A DNA stretch of 34,717 nucleotides from Pseudomonadota bacterium (lineage in GTDB: Bacteria; Pseudomonadota; Gammaproteobacteria; Xanthomonadales; Ahniellaceae). The notes under the pieces are model-generated. The model was not told the origin of the DNA and made no database searches. It saw only the letters and a list, made by a program, of their open reading frames with translations. The translations under genes and the position numbers were made by a program. The stretch lies in the NCBI GenBank assembly GCA_022843465.1, contig JALHNO010000016.1:1-34717 (forward strand), given 5' to 3'. Positions 1 to 6,810 of the stretch are shown in pieces; position 1 is the stretch's first letter; every line of letters begins with the position of its first letter.

Positions 1-294
1 CGCTTTCGGGTGCAGCGCTTCTTTCGAGGATCGGGGCTGGCGCTGCTGGCGATCACCACTTTGTTCGTCGTGGACTACTGTGTGCTTGATGGTGGGCTTG
101 ACGCCACCGGACGCGGCTGGGTGATGTTCGTGATGGCGCTGGGATTCGGCATCCCCTACCTGGTCTTGGAGCTGGCCTATCCGCGATATTTTTATCCAAT
201 CATCAGCGATGACGATATCGACTATGAATTTTCCAACCGCCGCTACGCTCTGTGGTTTCAGGGATTGAACGGCGGCTATATCGAGGTGAGCTGA
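1..294 (+). CDS. C-terminal part of an unrecognised membrane protein
   Basis: The reading frame is open from the first base of the window, so the gene is probably cut by the window edge; a GTG at position 10 could alternatively start a 94-residue protein. Two hydrophobic stretches are visible, about residues 8-27 and 36-57 counted from the GTG, followed by a polar, acidic and tyrosine-rich tail (ISDDDIDYEF). This suggests a two-helix membrane segment with a cytoplasmic or periplasmic tail. I do not recognise the family and assign no function. It ends 57 bases before the RAYT transposase gene and is probably unrelated to it. Confidence 0.5.
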   Translation, partial: RFRVQRFFRGSGLALLAITTLFVVDYCVLDGGLDATGRGWVMFVMALGFGIPYLVLELAYPRYFYPIISDDDIDYEFSNRRYALWFQGLNGGYIEVS

Positions 295-307
295 AGAGAG
301 CCAAAGG

Positions 308-351
308 GGTCAGGTCTAGCAAAGTAGCATCGCTCCCCGCTAGACTTGACC
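308..351. repeat. Inverted repeat abutting the RAYT start codon
   Basis: Positions 308-320 (ggtcaggtctagc) pair with 339-351 (gctagacttgacc) to give a 13-bp stem with one G-T pair and an 18-base loop. The stem ends on the base before the ATG at 352, so it covers the place where a ribosome binding site would lie. It may be a recognition hairpin for the encoded transposase, a translational brake on it, or both. Confidence 0.6.
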
Positions 352-1197
352 ATGGCCCGACCCATCCGCATCGAGTTCAATGGCGCGGTTTATCACGTGA
401 CGTCGCGTGGTGATCGGCGTGAGGCGATCTATGAGGATGATGAGGATCGGCTGGCGTTCCTGCGGGTGCTGGGTGATGTGGTGCGGGATTTCAATTGGCG
501 GGTGCATGCCTATTGCCTGATGGGCAACCACTATCACCTGGTGGTGGAGACGCCGGATGGCAATCTGTCCAAGGGCATGCGCCAGCTCAATGGCGTGTTT
601 ACCCAGATCAGCAATCGCCGCCATCGCCGCAGCGGACATCTGTTCCAGGGGCGCTACAAGGCGATCCTGGTGGATCGGGACAGCTATCTGCTGGAGCTGA
701 GCCGTTACGTCGTGCTCAATCCGGTACGCGCTGGCATGGTGCGCGACGCTGGCGATTGGCAGTGGAGCAGTTATCTGGCGATGGTCGGTGCCGAGACTTC
801 GCCCGAATGGCTGGCGACCGATGGTCTGCTGGCGCAGTTCGCCACTCGTCGTGCCGATGCGATTCGGCGCTACGCCAAGTTCGTAGCTGCTGGCGTTGGC
901 GCCGAGCCGATCTGGCAGCATCTGAACCGGCAAATGTATCTCGGTGACGATCAATTCGTCGCGCGCATGCAAAAGCGCAACAGCAAGGCCGCTGGCGACA
1001 TCAATATTCCCAGGACACAAAGCCGAAAGCCCGCTGCCGAGCTGCCGGTCATTGCCGCGAAACACCGCAGCAAGGAAGCCGCCATGGTGGCCGCGCATGC
1101 GACCGGCCAATACAGTTATCAGCAGATCGCCGAGCACTTCGGCGTGCATTTCACTACCGTGGGGCGCGCGGTGCGGGCGGCGAAGATGGCGCTTTAG
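352..1197 (+). CDS. REP-associated tyrosine transposase (RAYT), IS200-like Y1 family, with C-terminal HTH
   Basis: The 281-residue protein starts at the ATG at 352; a TTG two codons upstream is less likely. The N-terminal half is a Y1 transposase (HUH endonuclease) domain. It shows the metal-binding His-x-His as HYH at residues 60-62 in CLMGNHYHLVVE, and a tyrosine-bearing helix SYLLELSRYVVLNPVRAG from residue 111, where Y112 or Y119 would be the nucleophile. Such proteins nick and join single-stranded REP hairpins. The last 60 residues look like a helix-turn-helix (YQQIAEHFGVHFTTVGRAV), an extension absent from the second RAYT at 14239. No partner gene is present. Its 3' end is duplicated at 1755-1903. 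The gene appears intact; whether it is active cannot be told. Confidence 0.88.
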   Translation: MARPIRIEFNGAVYHVTSRGDRREAIYEDDEDRLAFLRVLGDVVRDFNWRVHAYCLMGNHYHLVVETPDGNLSKGMRQLNGVFTQISNRRHRRSGHLFQGRYKAILVDRDSYLLELSRYVVLNPVRAGMVRDAGDWQWSSYLAMVGAETSPEWLATDGLLAQFATRRADAIRRYAKFVAAGVGAEPIWQHLNRQMYLGDDQFVARMQKRNSKAAGDINIPRTQSRKPAAELPVIAAKHRSKEAAMVAAHATGQYSYQQIAEHFGVHFTTVGRAVRAAKMAL

Positions 1198-1302
1198 GAA
1201 GTGACGGGTGGGTGCTGCGAGGCCAGGCTCTACCCTTCCGGCGGAGCGAATCCTGGAGGCATCCGGCGCAATGCCCTTCGGTTATTGCGCCCTACGGTGC
1301 TG
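1124..1302. repeat. Direct repeat copy A (RAYT 3' end plus tail)
   Basis: This copy spans the last 74 bases of the RAYT gene and about 100 bases beyond it. It matches 1755-1903 with scattered substitutions, including the shared tail segment around gaggccaggctctaccc. Relative to copy B it carries 29 extra bases at 1264-1292, which form a palindrome, after which both copies resume with tacggtgctg. Confidence 0.85.
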
Positions 1303-1445
1303 AGCACATCGGCAAGCTCGGCCAATAACGCAGGGCTACTGATCATGGCCAGCCTGCCGCTTCTGACATGCTCCAACAACACATGTGGCGAGCCACGCCA
1401 GAGCAAGGCCGCTATCAGTGCATTGGTGTCAATGACCGCCCGCGC
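1230..1445 (-). pseudogene. Truncated PIN-domain toxin remnant (VapC-like)
   Basis: Read on the minus strand just after the antitoxin, one frame gives ARAVIDTNALIAALLWRG, then a segment ending SSPALLAELADVLS. This matches the start of PIN-family toxins (ribonucleases), including the first acidic residue in VIDTN. Two defects are visible. There is no ATG, GTG or TTG at the expected start; a GCG stands where a start would be expected, and a TAA lies 12 codons upstream of it. The homology also stops near 1303, where the repeated transposase tail and palindrome begin, so only about 47 of the roughly 140 residues usual for the family remain before foreign sequence and a stop at 1230. It should be non-functional. 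Confidence 0.7.
1264..1292. repeat. REP-like palindrome present in copy A, absent from copy B
   Basis: The perfect inverted repeat ggcgcaat (1265-1272) / attgcgcc (1284-1291) encloses an 11-base loop. Copy B of the surrounding direct repeat lacks exactly this block, reading atc-tacggtgctg, so this is either a discrete insertion or a precise deletion. The sequence resembles dispersed GGCGCAAT...ATTGCGCC palindromes seen in many proteobacterial genomes. Confidence 0.75.
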
Positions 1446-1677
1446 GCTGCCTGCGTTCCTGGCGCGCTGCCTTTACTTCCGCATTGATCTCGTCCATCGA
1501 AAGCGACTCTATGCCTACGGAACTGACGCGATCGGCAATGGACAACAACCAATCGGCGGCTTGTTTGCGCTTGATCGCCTCATTGAGCAGGCGCTCAATG
1601 GCTTCCGGTGTCAACAAGCCGGCGGCCCGTGCTGCCTGAACAGTGGCGTCAGGCAGATCAATCTTGATAGTGGTCAT
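1429..1677 (-). CDS. Antitoxin of a PIN-type toxin-antitoxin pair
   Basis: This 82-residue protein starts at the ATG at 1677, preceded by gcgagg as a likely ribosome binding site. The N-terminal MTTIKIDLPD and the following LLTPEAIERLLNEAIKRK resemble the short antitoxins that precede PIN-family toxins. The C-terminal half is charged, with MDEINAEVKAARQERRQR as a probable toxin-binding helix. Its last codons overlap the start of the broken PIN toxin frame, as usual for such operons. With the toxin destroyed it is an orphan that may still neutralise a related toxin elsewhere. The family assignment rests on overall look and the neighbour. Confidence 0.7.
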   Translation of the reverse strand: MTTIKIDLPDATVQAARAAGLLTPEAIERLLNEAIKRKQAADWLLSIADRVSSVGIESLSMDEINAEVKAARQERRQRAGGH

Positions 1678-1754
1678 GGCGAAACCTCGCAGAGCCGCCG
1701 TTCGGTGCGTTGAGTTTGTCACCGCGGAGACCAGGGGTGCAATAACCAATGGGT

Positions 1755-1903
1755 AGATCGCCTATCACTTCGGCGTGCATTTCACTACCGTGGGGCGGGC
1801 GGTGCGGGCGGGGAAGATGGTGCAGTAGGAAGTGATGGGTGGTGCTGCGAGGCCAGGCTCTACCCTTCCGGCGAAGCGAACCCTGGAGGCATCTACGGTG
1901 CTG
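1755..1903. repeat. Direct repeat copy B (RAYT 3' tail)
   Basis: This second copy of the RAYT 3' end and tail lies upstream of the antitoxin. It matches copy A at 1124-1302 apart from scattered substitutions and the absence of the 29-base palindrome. Copies A and B therefore bracket the toxin-antitoxin remnant. Confidence 0.85.
1757..1828 (+). pseudogene. 3' fragment of a RAYT transposase gene
   Basis: In frame this reads IAYHFGVHFTTVGRAVRAGKMVQ then a stop, equivalent to the last 23 residues (the HTH end) of the RAYT at 352-1197. No other part of a transposase precedes it. It is a relic of a second RAYT copy or of a partial duplication. Confidence 0.75.
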
Positions 1904-1974
1904 GACGCCGGCCCGCGCAACCATGCGCGTGCGTGCGGTTCGCCAGACGATGCCAATCCCGCGCTCAACGCATC

Positions 1975-2424
1975 CTACGGGGTGCGGCAGGTCGCAGGGA
2001 TATGCGAGGGTTTGGATGCGGGATCGCGGGTGCAGGTCCAGGTCACGGCGTCGTTGGCTGAGACCTGGAAGGGACTGAACGTCAGGATGGGGTCGCTCTG
2101 GGCGCCGGTGGCGCGACTGGTCGACACGATCTGTCCACCCGCATTGACGACGACTGAGGCGACATAGGGCGTGCCTGCGGGATTGAAAGTGAAGCCGTGA
2201 TCGCAATGCAGGCCACCGCCGCCAACACCGGCCAGGCCGGTCGCGCACATGGCGGCGGTTTCTGCCACGGCGGTCTTGGCGGGTGCGGCCTGTGCAATCG
2301 CCTCGCCGAGCTTGGCCCGGATCGAATAGTCCTGGTACGCCGGCAAGGCGATGGCAACAAGAATGGCGACGATCGCGATGACGATCATCAGTTCGATAAG
2401 GGTAAATCCCCTGGTGTTTTTCAC
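1975..2424 (-). CDS. pilA: Type IV pilin, PilA-like (first copy)
   Basis: This is a major-pilin-type protein of 149 residues. I choose the GTG at 2424, seven bases after a gggggc ribosome binding site, because it gives a short leader (MKNTRG) before the prepilin peptidase site G/FTLIE. Mature residue 5 is the conserved Glu, and the hydrophobic helix [18 protein letters not shown] follows. Four cysteines are seen: a pair around CATGLAG...LHC and a C-terminal pair (TWTC...PATC) enclosing 14 residues, the typical disulfide loop. A sigma-54 promoter lies about 80 bases upstream. The N-terminal helix and the tail KPSH-x-PATC are shared with the pilin at 2924-3361, suggesting a duplication followed by divergence of the middle. 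Confidence 0.93.
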   Translation of the reverse strand: MKNTRGFTLIELMIVIAIVAILVAIALPAYQDYSIRAKLGEAIAQAAPAKTAVAETAAMCATGLAGVGGGGLHCDHGFTFNPAGTPYVASVVVNAGGQIVSTSRATGAQSDPILTFSPFQVSANDAVTWTCTRDPASKPSHIPATCRTP

Positions 2425-2502
2425 GAAAGCCCCCTGAGTCAGACTAAATCGCTGGTTCGTCAAGCGCATAGATGCCAAGAATTGTTTCAGGCGAGTGAAC
2501 GA

Positions 2503-2519
2503 TTGCAGCTTTCATGCCA
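2503..2519 (-). promoter_or_regulatory. Sigma-54 promoter of the first pilin gene
   Basis: On the minus strand the sequence reads TGGCATgaaagCTGCAA. It has the -24 GG and -12 GC doublets at the correct spacing for sigma-54 (consensus TGGCAC-N5-TTGCA). The -12 element is about 80 bases from the pilin start. PilR, encoded at 4306-5724, is the expected activator. Confidence 0.8.
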
Positions 2520-2869
2520 GTTCGGGTCGTTGTGTCGGGCACGGAAAAACCGCGCAGACGAGCGCGCTGTACTGAGCCGAGCCAGCAAGGGTGAACTCAA
2601 TCGCGCATCCACCCCGCACTCAGCAGAGCGGGCCATCAAGAGACGGGGTAAAGGCCCGACGCAAAGGGACTGGCTGGAGTTGGAGCCGTCATAGCGCCCT
2701 TCGGCTCCTTTGCCTGACGCTTCTGGTTCAGCGGGTTCAGCTGGGGAGACCACCCATTGCTGAGCAATCAGCTGCTAGACAAAGTGTGAGGTTTGTTCTC
2801 CACTCAGGAACAAGGCCGGTTCATGCAATTGGTGTTTGCTATCGCGCTGGGTACAGAGTCTGGCTACGC
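2520..2869. other. Non-coding spacer between the two pilin genes
   Basis: About 350 bases upstream of the first pilin's promoter. Open frames here show no recognisable protein. The region should contain the PilR binding sites for this pilin, but I could not pick them out with confidence. No palindrome as strong as those elsewhere in the window was seen. Confidence 0.5.
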
Positions 2870-2896
2870 AAAAAAACGCCCCGCTTTCGCGGGGCG
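2870..2896 (-). terminator. Rho-independent terminator after the second pilin gene
   Basis: On the minus strand an 8-bp perfect stem (gcggggcg on the plus strand at 2889-2896 pairing with 2877-2884) with a four-base loop is followed by seven T residues. It begins 28 bases after the stop of the pilin at 2924-3361 and separates that gene from the next pilin's promoter. Confidence 0.93.
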
Positions 2897-2923
2897 CTTC
2901 GGACAACTTATTGCAGTTGACGC

Positions 2924-3361
2924 TTAGCGGCAGGTTGCCGGAACGTGCGAGGGCTTGGCACGGACAGGCGAGGCGCATGCCCAGGTGACCGGATCATCAG
3001 GTGTGACCTGCGACGGCGTGAACGTGAGCTGCGGGTCGACGGAAGCACCCGTGTTTTGCGTGTTGACGGTGATCAGGCCACCAGCAGCGACTGTGATCGA
3101 GTTGACATAGTCAGTACCCGCAAACGTGTAGCCGCTTGCGCAGCCAAGAGCACCCGTGTCTACGCCGGCAAGACCCGTGGCGCAGGAAGCCGCAGTTTCA
3201 GCAACTGCGGTCTTGGCGGCCGAAGCCTGGGCGAGACCTTCACCGACCTTCGCGCGGATGGTGTAGTCCTGGTAGGCCGGCAGAGCAATGGCCACGAGGA
3301 TGGCAACGATCGCGATGACGATCATCAGTTCGATGAGCGTAAAACCTTGGTATTTCTTCAT
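2924..3361 (-). CDS. pilA: Type IV pilin, PilA-like (second copy)
   Basis: This pilin has 145 residues. The ATG at 3361 has AGGAG nine bases upstream; a GTG two codons earlier sits too close to that site. The leader MKKYQG precedes the cleavage site G/FTLIE, mature Glu5 is present and the hydrophobic helix is almost identical to that of the first pilin. The cysteine pattern is the same (CATGLAG...LGC, and TWAC...PATC with 14 residues between), while the central region differs. It is processed by PilD and polymerised into the pilus, which supports twitching, adhesion and DNA uptake. It has its own sigma-54 promoter and its own terminator, so the two pilins can be controlled separately. The assembly genes pilB, pilC and pilD are not in the window. 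Confidence 0.95.
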   Translation of the reverse strand: MKKYQGFTLIELMIVIAIVAILVAIALPAYQDYTIRAKVGEGLAQASAAKTAVAETAASCATGLAGVDTGALGCASGYTFAGTDYVNSITVAAGGLITVNTQNTGASVDPQLTFTPSQVTPDDPVTWACASPVRAKPSHVPATCR

Positions 3362-3442
3362 GGACACTTACTCCTGAGATTGTTTGGCTTACAGAGGCTA
3401 CCCGCACGGTACGTGGATAGGGATCCCCGCCCGAGAAGGTAA

Positions 3443-3459
3443 TGCAGCTTTCGTGCCAC
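3443..3459 (-). promoter_or_regulatory. Sigma-54 promoter of the second pilin gene
   Basis: The minus strand reads TGGCACgaaagCTGCATT, a near-consensus -24/-12 sigma-54 promoter about 80 bases before the pilin ATG. The upstream edge is only 20 bases from the stop codon of the accessory gene (3479), so the activator sites of PilR must lie within that coding region. Confidence 0.88.
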
Positions 3460-3478
3460 GAGCTGAACCGAATTCCCC

Positions 3479-4291
3479 TCAATCCGTTCCATTCGTCTCG
3501 CCGCCCTTTGCGGGACTGCGATTCCACGGATTGGCCTGATACGCCCCCAATGGGCTGCCGTGCCGATCCAGGACCATGATAGCACTGCCGATTCTGCCGA
3601 CCAGAGGCACCCAGGCGAGACCTTCGGTCGATTGACCCTGCTCGGCCAGCTGACGCAATACATTGTCACGATCTGACGCGGATAGTTCATCAAAGCCCAG
3701 CGCCCGCTTGCGCAGATTGGCCTTCACATTGTCGTATGACTGATAGAAGCGCGGCAGCAACGGAAGATCGGCACCGCCGCCGACACGACCAAAGATGATG
3801 TCCTCCCGCAGCTTGGGATCGGCGGGCATTTCGACGCCGACCCAGACCGGACCGGTCCACGACAGTTTGGCCTCGGGAGCGGCCTCCGCCCAGTTTTCGG
3901 GTTCGAATTCATTGGCGCCGATCACCTGGATACGATCAATCGCACTGACCATGAAGGCCGGACGCGCAACAACGGTGACATAAGCGCCGTAAACAAAGGC
4001 CGCAGCCTGCAGCAGACCAATCAGGGTCAGATCCAGCCAGAGGTTTTTCTTGCCACGCACAAAAACGACCGTGGTCAACAGCGGGCCGAGCACGACGTCG
4101 ATGCCGATCACCAGCATCGCGAGATGGGAACCTCCTGAAATATCAAACAGCAAGCCCGGATACCAGACAAACCGGATCAACAGCAGCAGCGCGCCACCGA
4201 TCAGTGCGCTGAGCAGCAGATGGGTGAGGCCAGCCTGCCAGCGATTGCGCGGCCAGCGCGTTCCTGATGAAGGAGTCGTCGTAGCGTTCAT
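3479..4291 (-). CDS. TfpX/TfpZ-family type IV pilin accessory protein
   Basis: This 270-residue protein starts at the ATG at 4291; a TTG at 4309 overlapping the pilR stop is an alternative. Three membrane helices are visible, about residues 22-45, 57-77 and 86-108, followed by a soluble, probably periplasmic domain. The features LIRFVWYPG, GGSHLAMLVIGIDVVLGPLLT and the late MVLDRHGSPLG are typical of the TfpX/TfpZ family. In Pseudomonas that family is encoded beside the pilin and aids surface assembly of its particular pilin type. Here it lies between pilR and two pilins, which fits. No clear Shine-Dalgarno sequence is seen, so it may be translated by coupling to pilR, whose stop is 15 bases upstream. 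Confidence 0.85.
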   Translation of the reverse strand: MNATTTPSSGTRWPRNRWQAGLTHLLLSALIGGALLLLIRFVWYPGLLFDISGGSHLAMLVIGIDVVLGPLLTTVVFVRGKKNLWLDLTLIGLLQAAAFVYGAYVTVVARPAFMVSAIDRIQVIGANEFEPENWAEAAPEAKLSWTGPVWVGVEMPADPKLREDIIFGRVGGGADLPLLPRFYQSYDNVKANLRKRALGFDELSASDRDNVLRQLAEQGQSTEGLAWVPLVGRIGSAIMVLDRHGSPLGAYQANPWNRSPAKGGETNGTD

Positions 4292-4305
4292 GGCGTCAGA
4301 GGGAA

Positions 4306-5724
4306 TCAATCGATACCGAGTTTCTTCAATTTGTAGCGCAGCGCCCGAAAGGTGATGCCCAGCACCTGCGCCGCCTTGGTCTTGTTGTAGCGGGTCTCTT
4401 GAAGCGCTTTCATGATGGCTTCACGTTGGAGATTGTCGATGTAGTTTTCAAGATCCCCGCTGGCGTCAACCGGCGCAGCGACCGTGGCGGTGGCGGGCTT
4501 GGCAAGTACCGGGACTGCGCCGGGCACGGCCGGTGCCAAGGTGGCCGCCGGCATCCCGAGATTCGCGACCTCCGGGCGCTGCTGTGGCAGCCGCAGATCG
4601 GCAACCTCGATGACATTATTTTCACACATGGCAACGGCACGCTCGAGAATGTTCTCGAGCTCGCGCACATTGCCCGGGAATCCGTATTGCCGAAGAGCAC
4701 GACGGGCAGAATCTGACAATTGTGGTCGGTCTATGCCCCACTCCGGGGCGATGCGATCGAGTGTGTGTTCGGCCAGCAGAAAGATGTCTTCGGCGCGCTC
4801 TCGCAGGGGCGGAACGCGTACTTCAATGACATTGATGCGATAGAACAGATCCTGGCGGAAGCTGCCCATCTCGACCAGCTTCTGCAGGTCCTTGTGGGTG
4901 GCGCTGAGGATGCGCACATCGATCGGAATCTCGCCATTGAAGCCGACCGGGCGCACCGCCTTTTCCTGGATGACGCGCAGCAACTTGACCTGCATGTGCA
5001 TCGGAAGGTCAGCCACCTCATCGAGGAACAGGGTGCCACCGCTCGCCGCCTGGAACAGACCATCCTTGTCGGCACTGGCCCCGGTGAAACTGCCCTTGCG
5101 ATGACCGAAGAATTCGCTCTCCATCAACTCGGAAGGAATGGCACCGCAATTGACCGGGACGAACGGCCCCGCTGCGCGTGGACCCAGATCATGCACCATG
5201 CGGGCAACCAGTTCCTTGCCGGTGCCGGACTCGCCGCAGATGAAAACCGGCGCCTGGCTGCGTGCGACTTTGGCGATAGTCTGGCGGACCTGTTCCATCG
5301 GCTCAGAATCGCCCAGCAGTCGCTCGTTGGAGACGGCCGCCTCGGCTTTCTTCGCCTCGCCCAGTTTCAGCGCCGTCTGCACCAGGCGCCGCAGCACCGA
5401 AAGATCGACCGGCTTCGATACAAAATCGAACGCGCCGTTCTTCAAGGCCTGCACGGCCGCATCGACATTGCCGAACGCGGTCATCATCGCGACCGGCAGC
5501 TGCGGATAATGACGGGTGATATGACTGACCAGATCCTGTCCATTGCCATCGGGCAGGCGCATGTCGGTGAAGCAGAGATCGTATTGGTGCTCCTTCAGCC
5601 GTTCATGCGCTTCGCGCACGGTTGCAGCGGTTTCCACCGTCAAGCCCATGCGGGTGAGTGTCAATACCAGCAGTTCGCGGATATCTGGTTCGTCATCGAT
5701 GATCAGTGCGGTCTGGCGGGTCAT
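4306..5724 (-). CDS. pilR: PilR, sigma-54-dependent response regulator of pilin transcription
   Basis: This NtrC-type activator has 472 residues from the ATG at 5724; longer frames upstream lack family features. The receiver domain is at about 1-120, with acidic D10-D11, phosphorylation site D54 and K104. The AAA+ domain is at about 138-370, with Walker A GESGTGK at 164-170, GSFTGA (sigma-54 contact loop, the same Ser variant as in Pseudomonas PilR) at 211-216 and Walker B LFLDEV at 232-237. A Fis-type helix-turn-helix fills the last 45 residues. Phosphorylated by PilS, it should activate the two sigma-54 pilin promoters downstream. Unusually, its start is separated from pilS by about 1.1 kb of repeats, so it may need a promoter of its own in 5725-5900. 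Confidence 0.94.
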   Translation of the reverse strand: MTRQTALIIDDEPDIRELLVLTLTRMGLTVETAATVREAHERLKEHQYDLCFTDMRLPDGNGQDLVSHITRHYPQLPVAMMTAFGNVDAAVQALKNGAFDFVSKPVDLSVLRRLVQTALKLGEAKKAEAAVSNERLLGDSEPMEQVRQTIAKVARSQAPVFICGESGTGKELVARMVHDLGPRAAGPFVPVNCGAIPSELMESEFFGHRKGSFTGASADKDGLFQAASGGTLFLDEVADLPMHMQVKLLRVIQEKAVRPVGFNGEIPIDVRILSATHKDLQKLVEMGSFRQDLFYRINVIEVRVPPLRERAEDIFLLAEHTLDRIAPEWGIDRPQLSDSARRALRQYGFPGNVRELENILERAVAMCENNVIEVADLRLPQQRPEVANLGMPAATLAPAVPGAVPVLAKPATATVAAPVDASGDLENYIDNLQREAIMKALQETRYNKTKAAQVLGITFRALRYKLKKLGID

Positions 5725-5908
5725 GCTTGGGCCGCTCGCAGATTCTTGTAGGTGGACGGATGTTCTACCAAATCTGCGCACGCGGCGCCATGCGTATCGC
5801 AAACCGATCTCCCGCTCGCGCCTGTCGGAGAGACTGCAGCAGCCAGCCGCAACCGGCCTTTGCCCGGAATGCGGATTCTGGCCAGGGGCACTGAGGATTC
5901 AACACACG

Positions 5909-6090
5909 AGCGCCCTGTAGGGGTGATTCAACCCAGCCCAGGGCAACGCCCCGGGTAGAGACGGATAGGCGTCGGCGCCCTGAAGGGGCGATTGAATTGG
6001 CGTGCTGGAATCGTAGAGATTTGAATGGCCCCTTCAGGGCTGTTTGTTCATGCTGCGATTTACCCAGGGCGTTGCCCTGGGCTGGATTGA
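5909..6090. repeat. Long imperfect inverted repeat between pilR and pilS
   Basis: The left arm (about 5930-5996) contains cccagcccagggcaacgccc and, further in, gccctgaaggggcgatt. The right arm (about 6024-6090) carries the reverse complements of both blocks, with unmatched sequence between them. The result is a pair of arms of about 65 bases. A third, partial block, gcgccctgtaggggtgattc, precedes it at about 5909. Bases 5725-5908, between the pilR start and this element, show no gene. Confidence 0.75.
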
Positions 6091-6154
6091 TACGCGCCGT
6101 TGGCGCTCAAGAATCGCTCAGGCAGGCCATGCTCGGGTCAACCCCCTTCCGCAA

Positions 6155-6810
6155 CCACCGCTGGCGCCACCCATCTCCAGTTCGCCGAACGACACCCTCA
6201 TCCGGCGCTGTGCGCCACCTTCTGCCGCAGGCGGGAGAAGGGAATTGCTCAACCCTTCCGATCAGCTCGCTGGCGCCGTGCATCTCCAGGTCGCCGAACG
6301 ACACCCTCATCCGGCGCTGCGCGCCACCTTCTCCCGCAGGCGGGAGAAGGGAATTGCTCAACTCTTCCGATCAGCTCGCTGGCGCCGTGCATCTCCAGGT
6401 CGCCGAACGACACCCTCATCCGGCGCTGCGCGCCACCTTCTCCCGCAGGCGGGAGAAGAGAATTGCTCAACTCTTCCGATCAGCTCGCTGGCGCCGTGCA
6501 TCTCCAGGTCGCCGAACGACACCCTCATCCGGCGCTGTGCGCCACCTTCTCCCGCAGGCGGGAGAAGGGAATTGCTCAACCCTTCCGATCAGCTCGCTGG
6601 CGCCGTGCATCTCCAGGTCGCCGAACGACACCCTCATCCGGCGCTGCGCGCCACCTTCTTCCGCAGGCGGGAGAAGGGAATTGCTCAACACTTCCGATCA
6701 GCTCACTGGCGCCTCCCATCTCGAGCAAGCCGAACGACACCCTCATCCGGCGCTGCGCGCCACCCTCTCCCGCAGGCGGGAGAAGGGAATTGCTCAACAC
6801 CTCCGATCAA
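6155..6810. repeat. Six tandem copies of a 109-bp palindromic repeat
   Basis: The anchor cgaacgacaccctcatccgg recurs at exactly 109-base steps (gaac at 6187, 6296, 6405, 6514, 6623 and 6732). Each unit carries a perfect 10-bp hairpin cttctcccgc-ag-gcgggagaag (6328-6349 in the second unit; one mismatch in the first and fifth) and a smaller one, ggcgc-tgc-gcgcc. Units differ by only a few bases, most in the outer copies, which suggests recent homogenisation or expansion. The absence of stops makes long open frames in all three plus-strand phases, but these are artefacts. Confidence 0.95.

Noticed and set aside
340-1149. 269-codon minus-strand open frame opposite the first RAYT
   Set aside because: It is a shadow of the transposase frame, whose HYH and tyrosine motifs are convincing.
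2487-2753. Small minus-strand open frame of 88 codons between the pilins
   Set aside because: The composition is low-complexity and unlike a protein, and it lies across the first pilin's promoter.
4720-5751. 343-codon plus-strand open frame opposite pilR
   Set aside because: It is an antisense shadow of pilR, with no domain in the translation.
6155-6810. Possible CRISPR array
   Set aside because: Units are 109 bases with no unique spacers; the whole unit repeats. There are no cas genes nearby.
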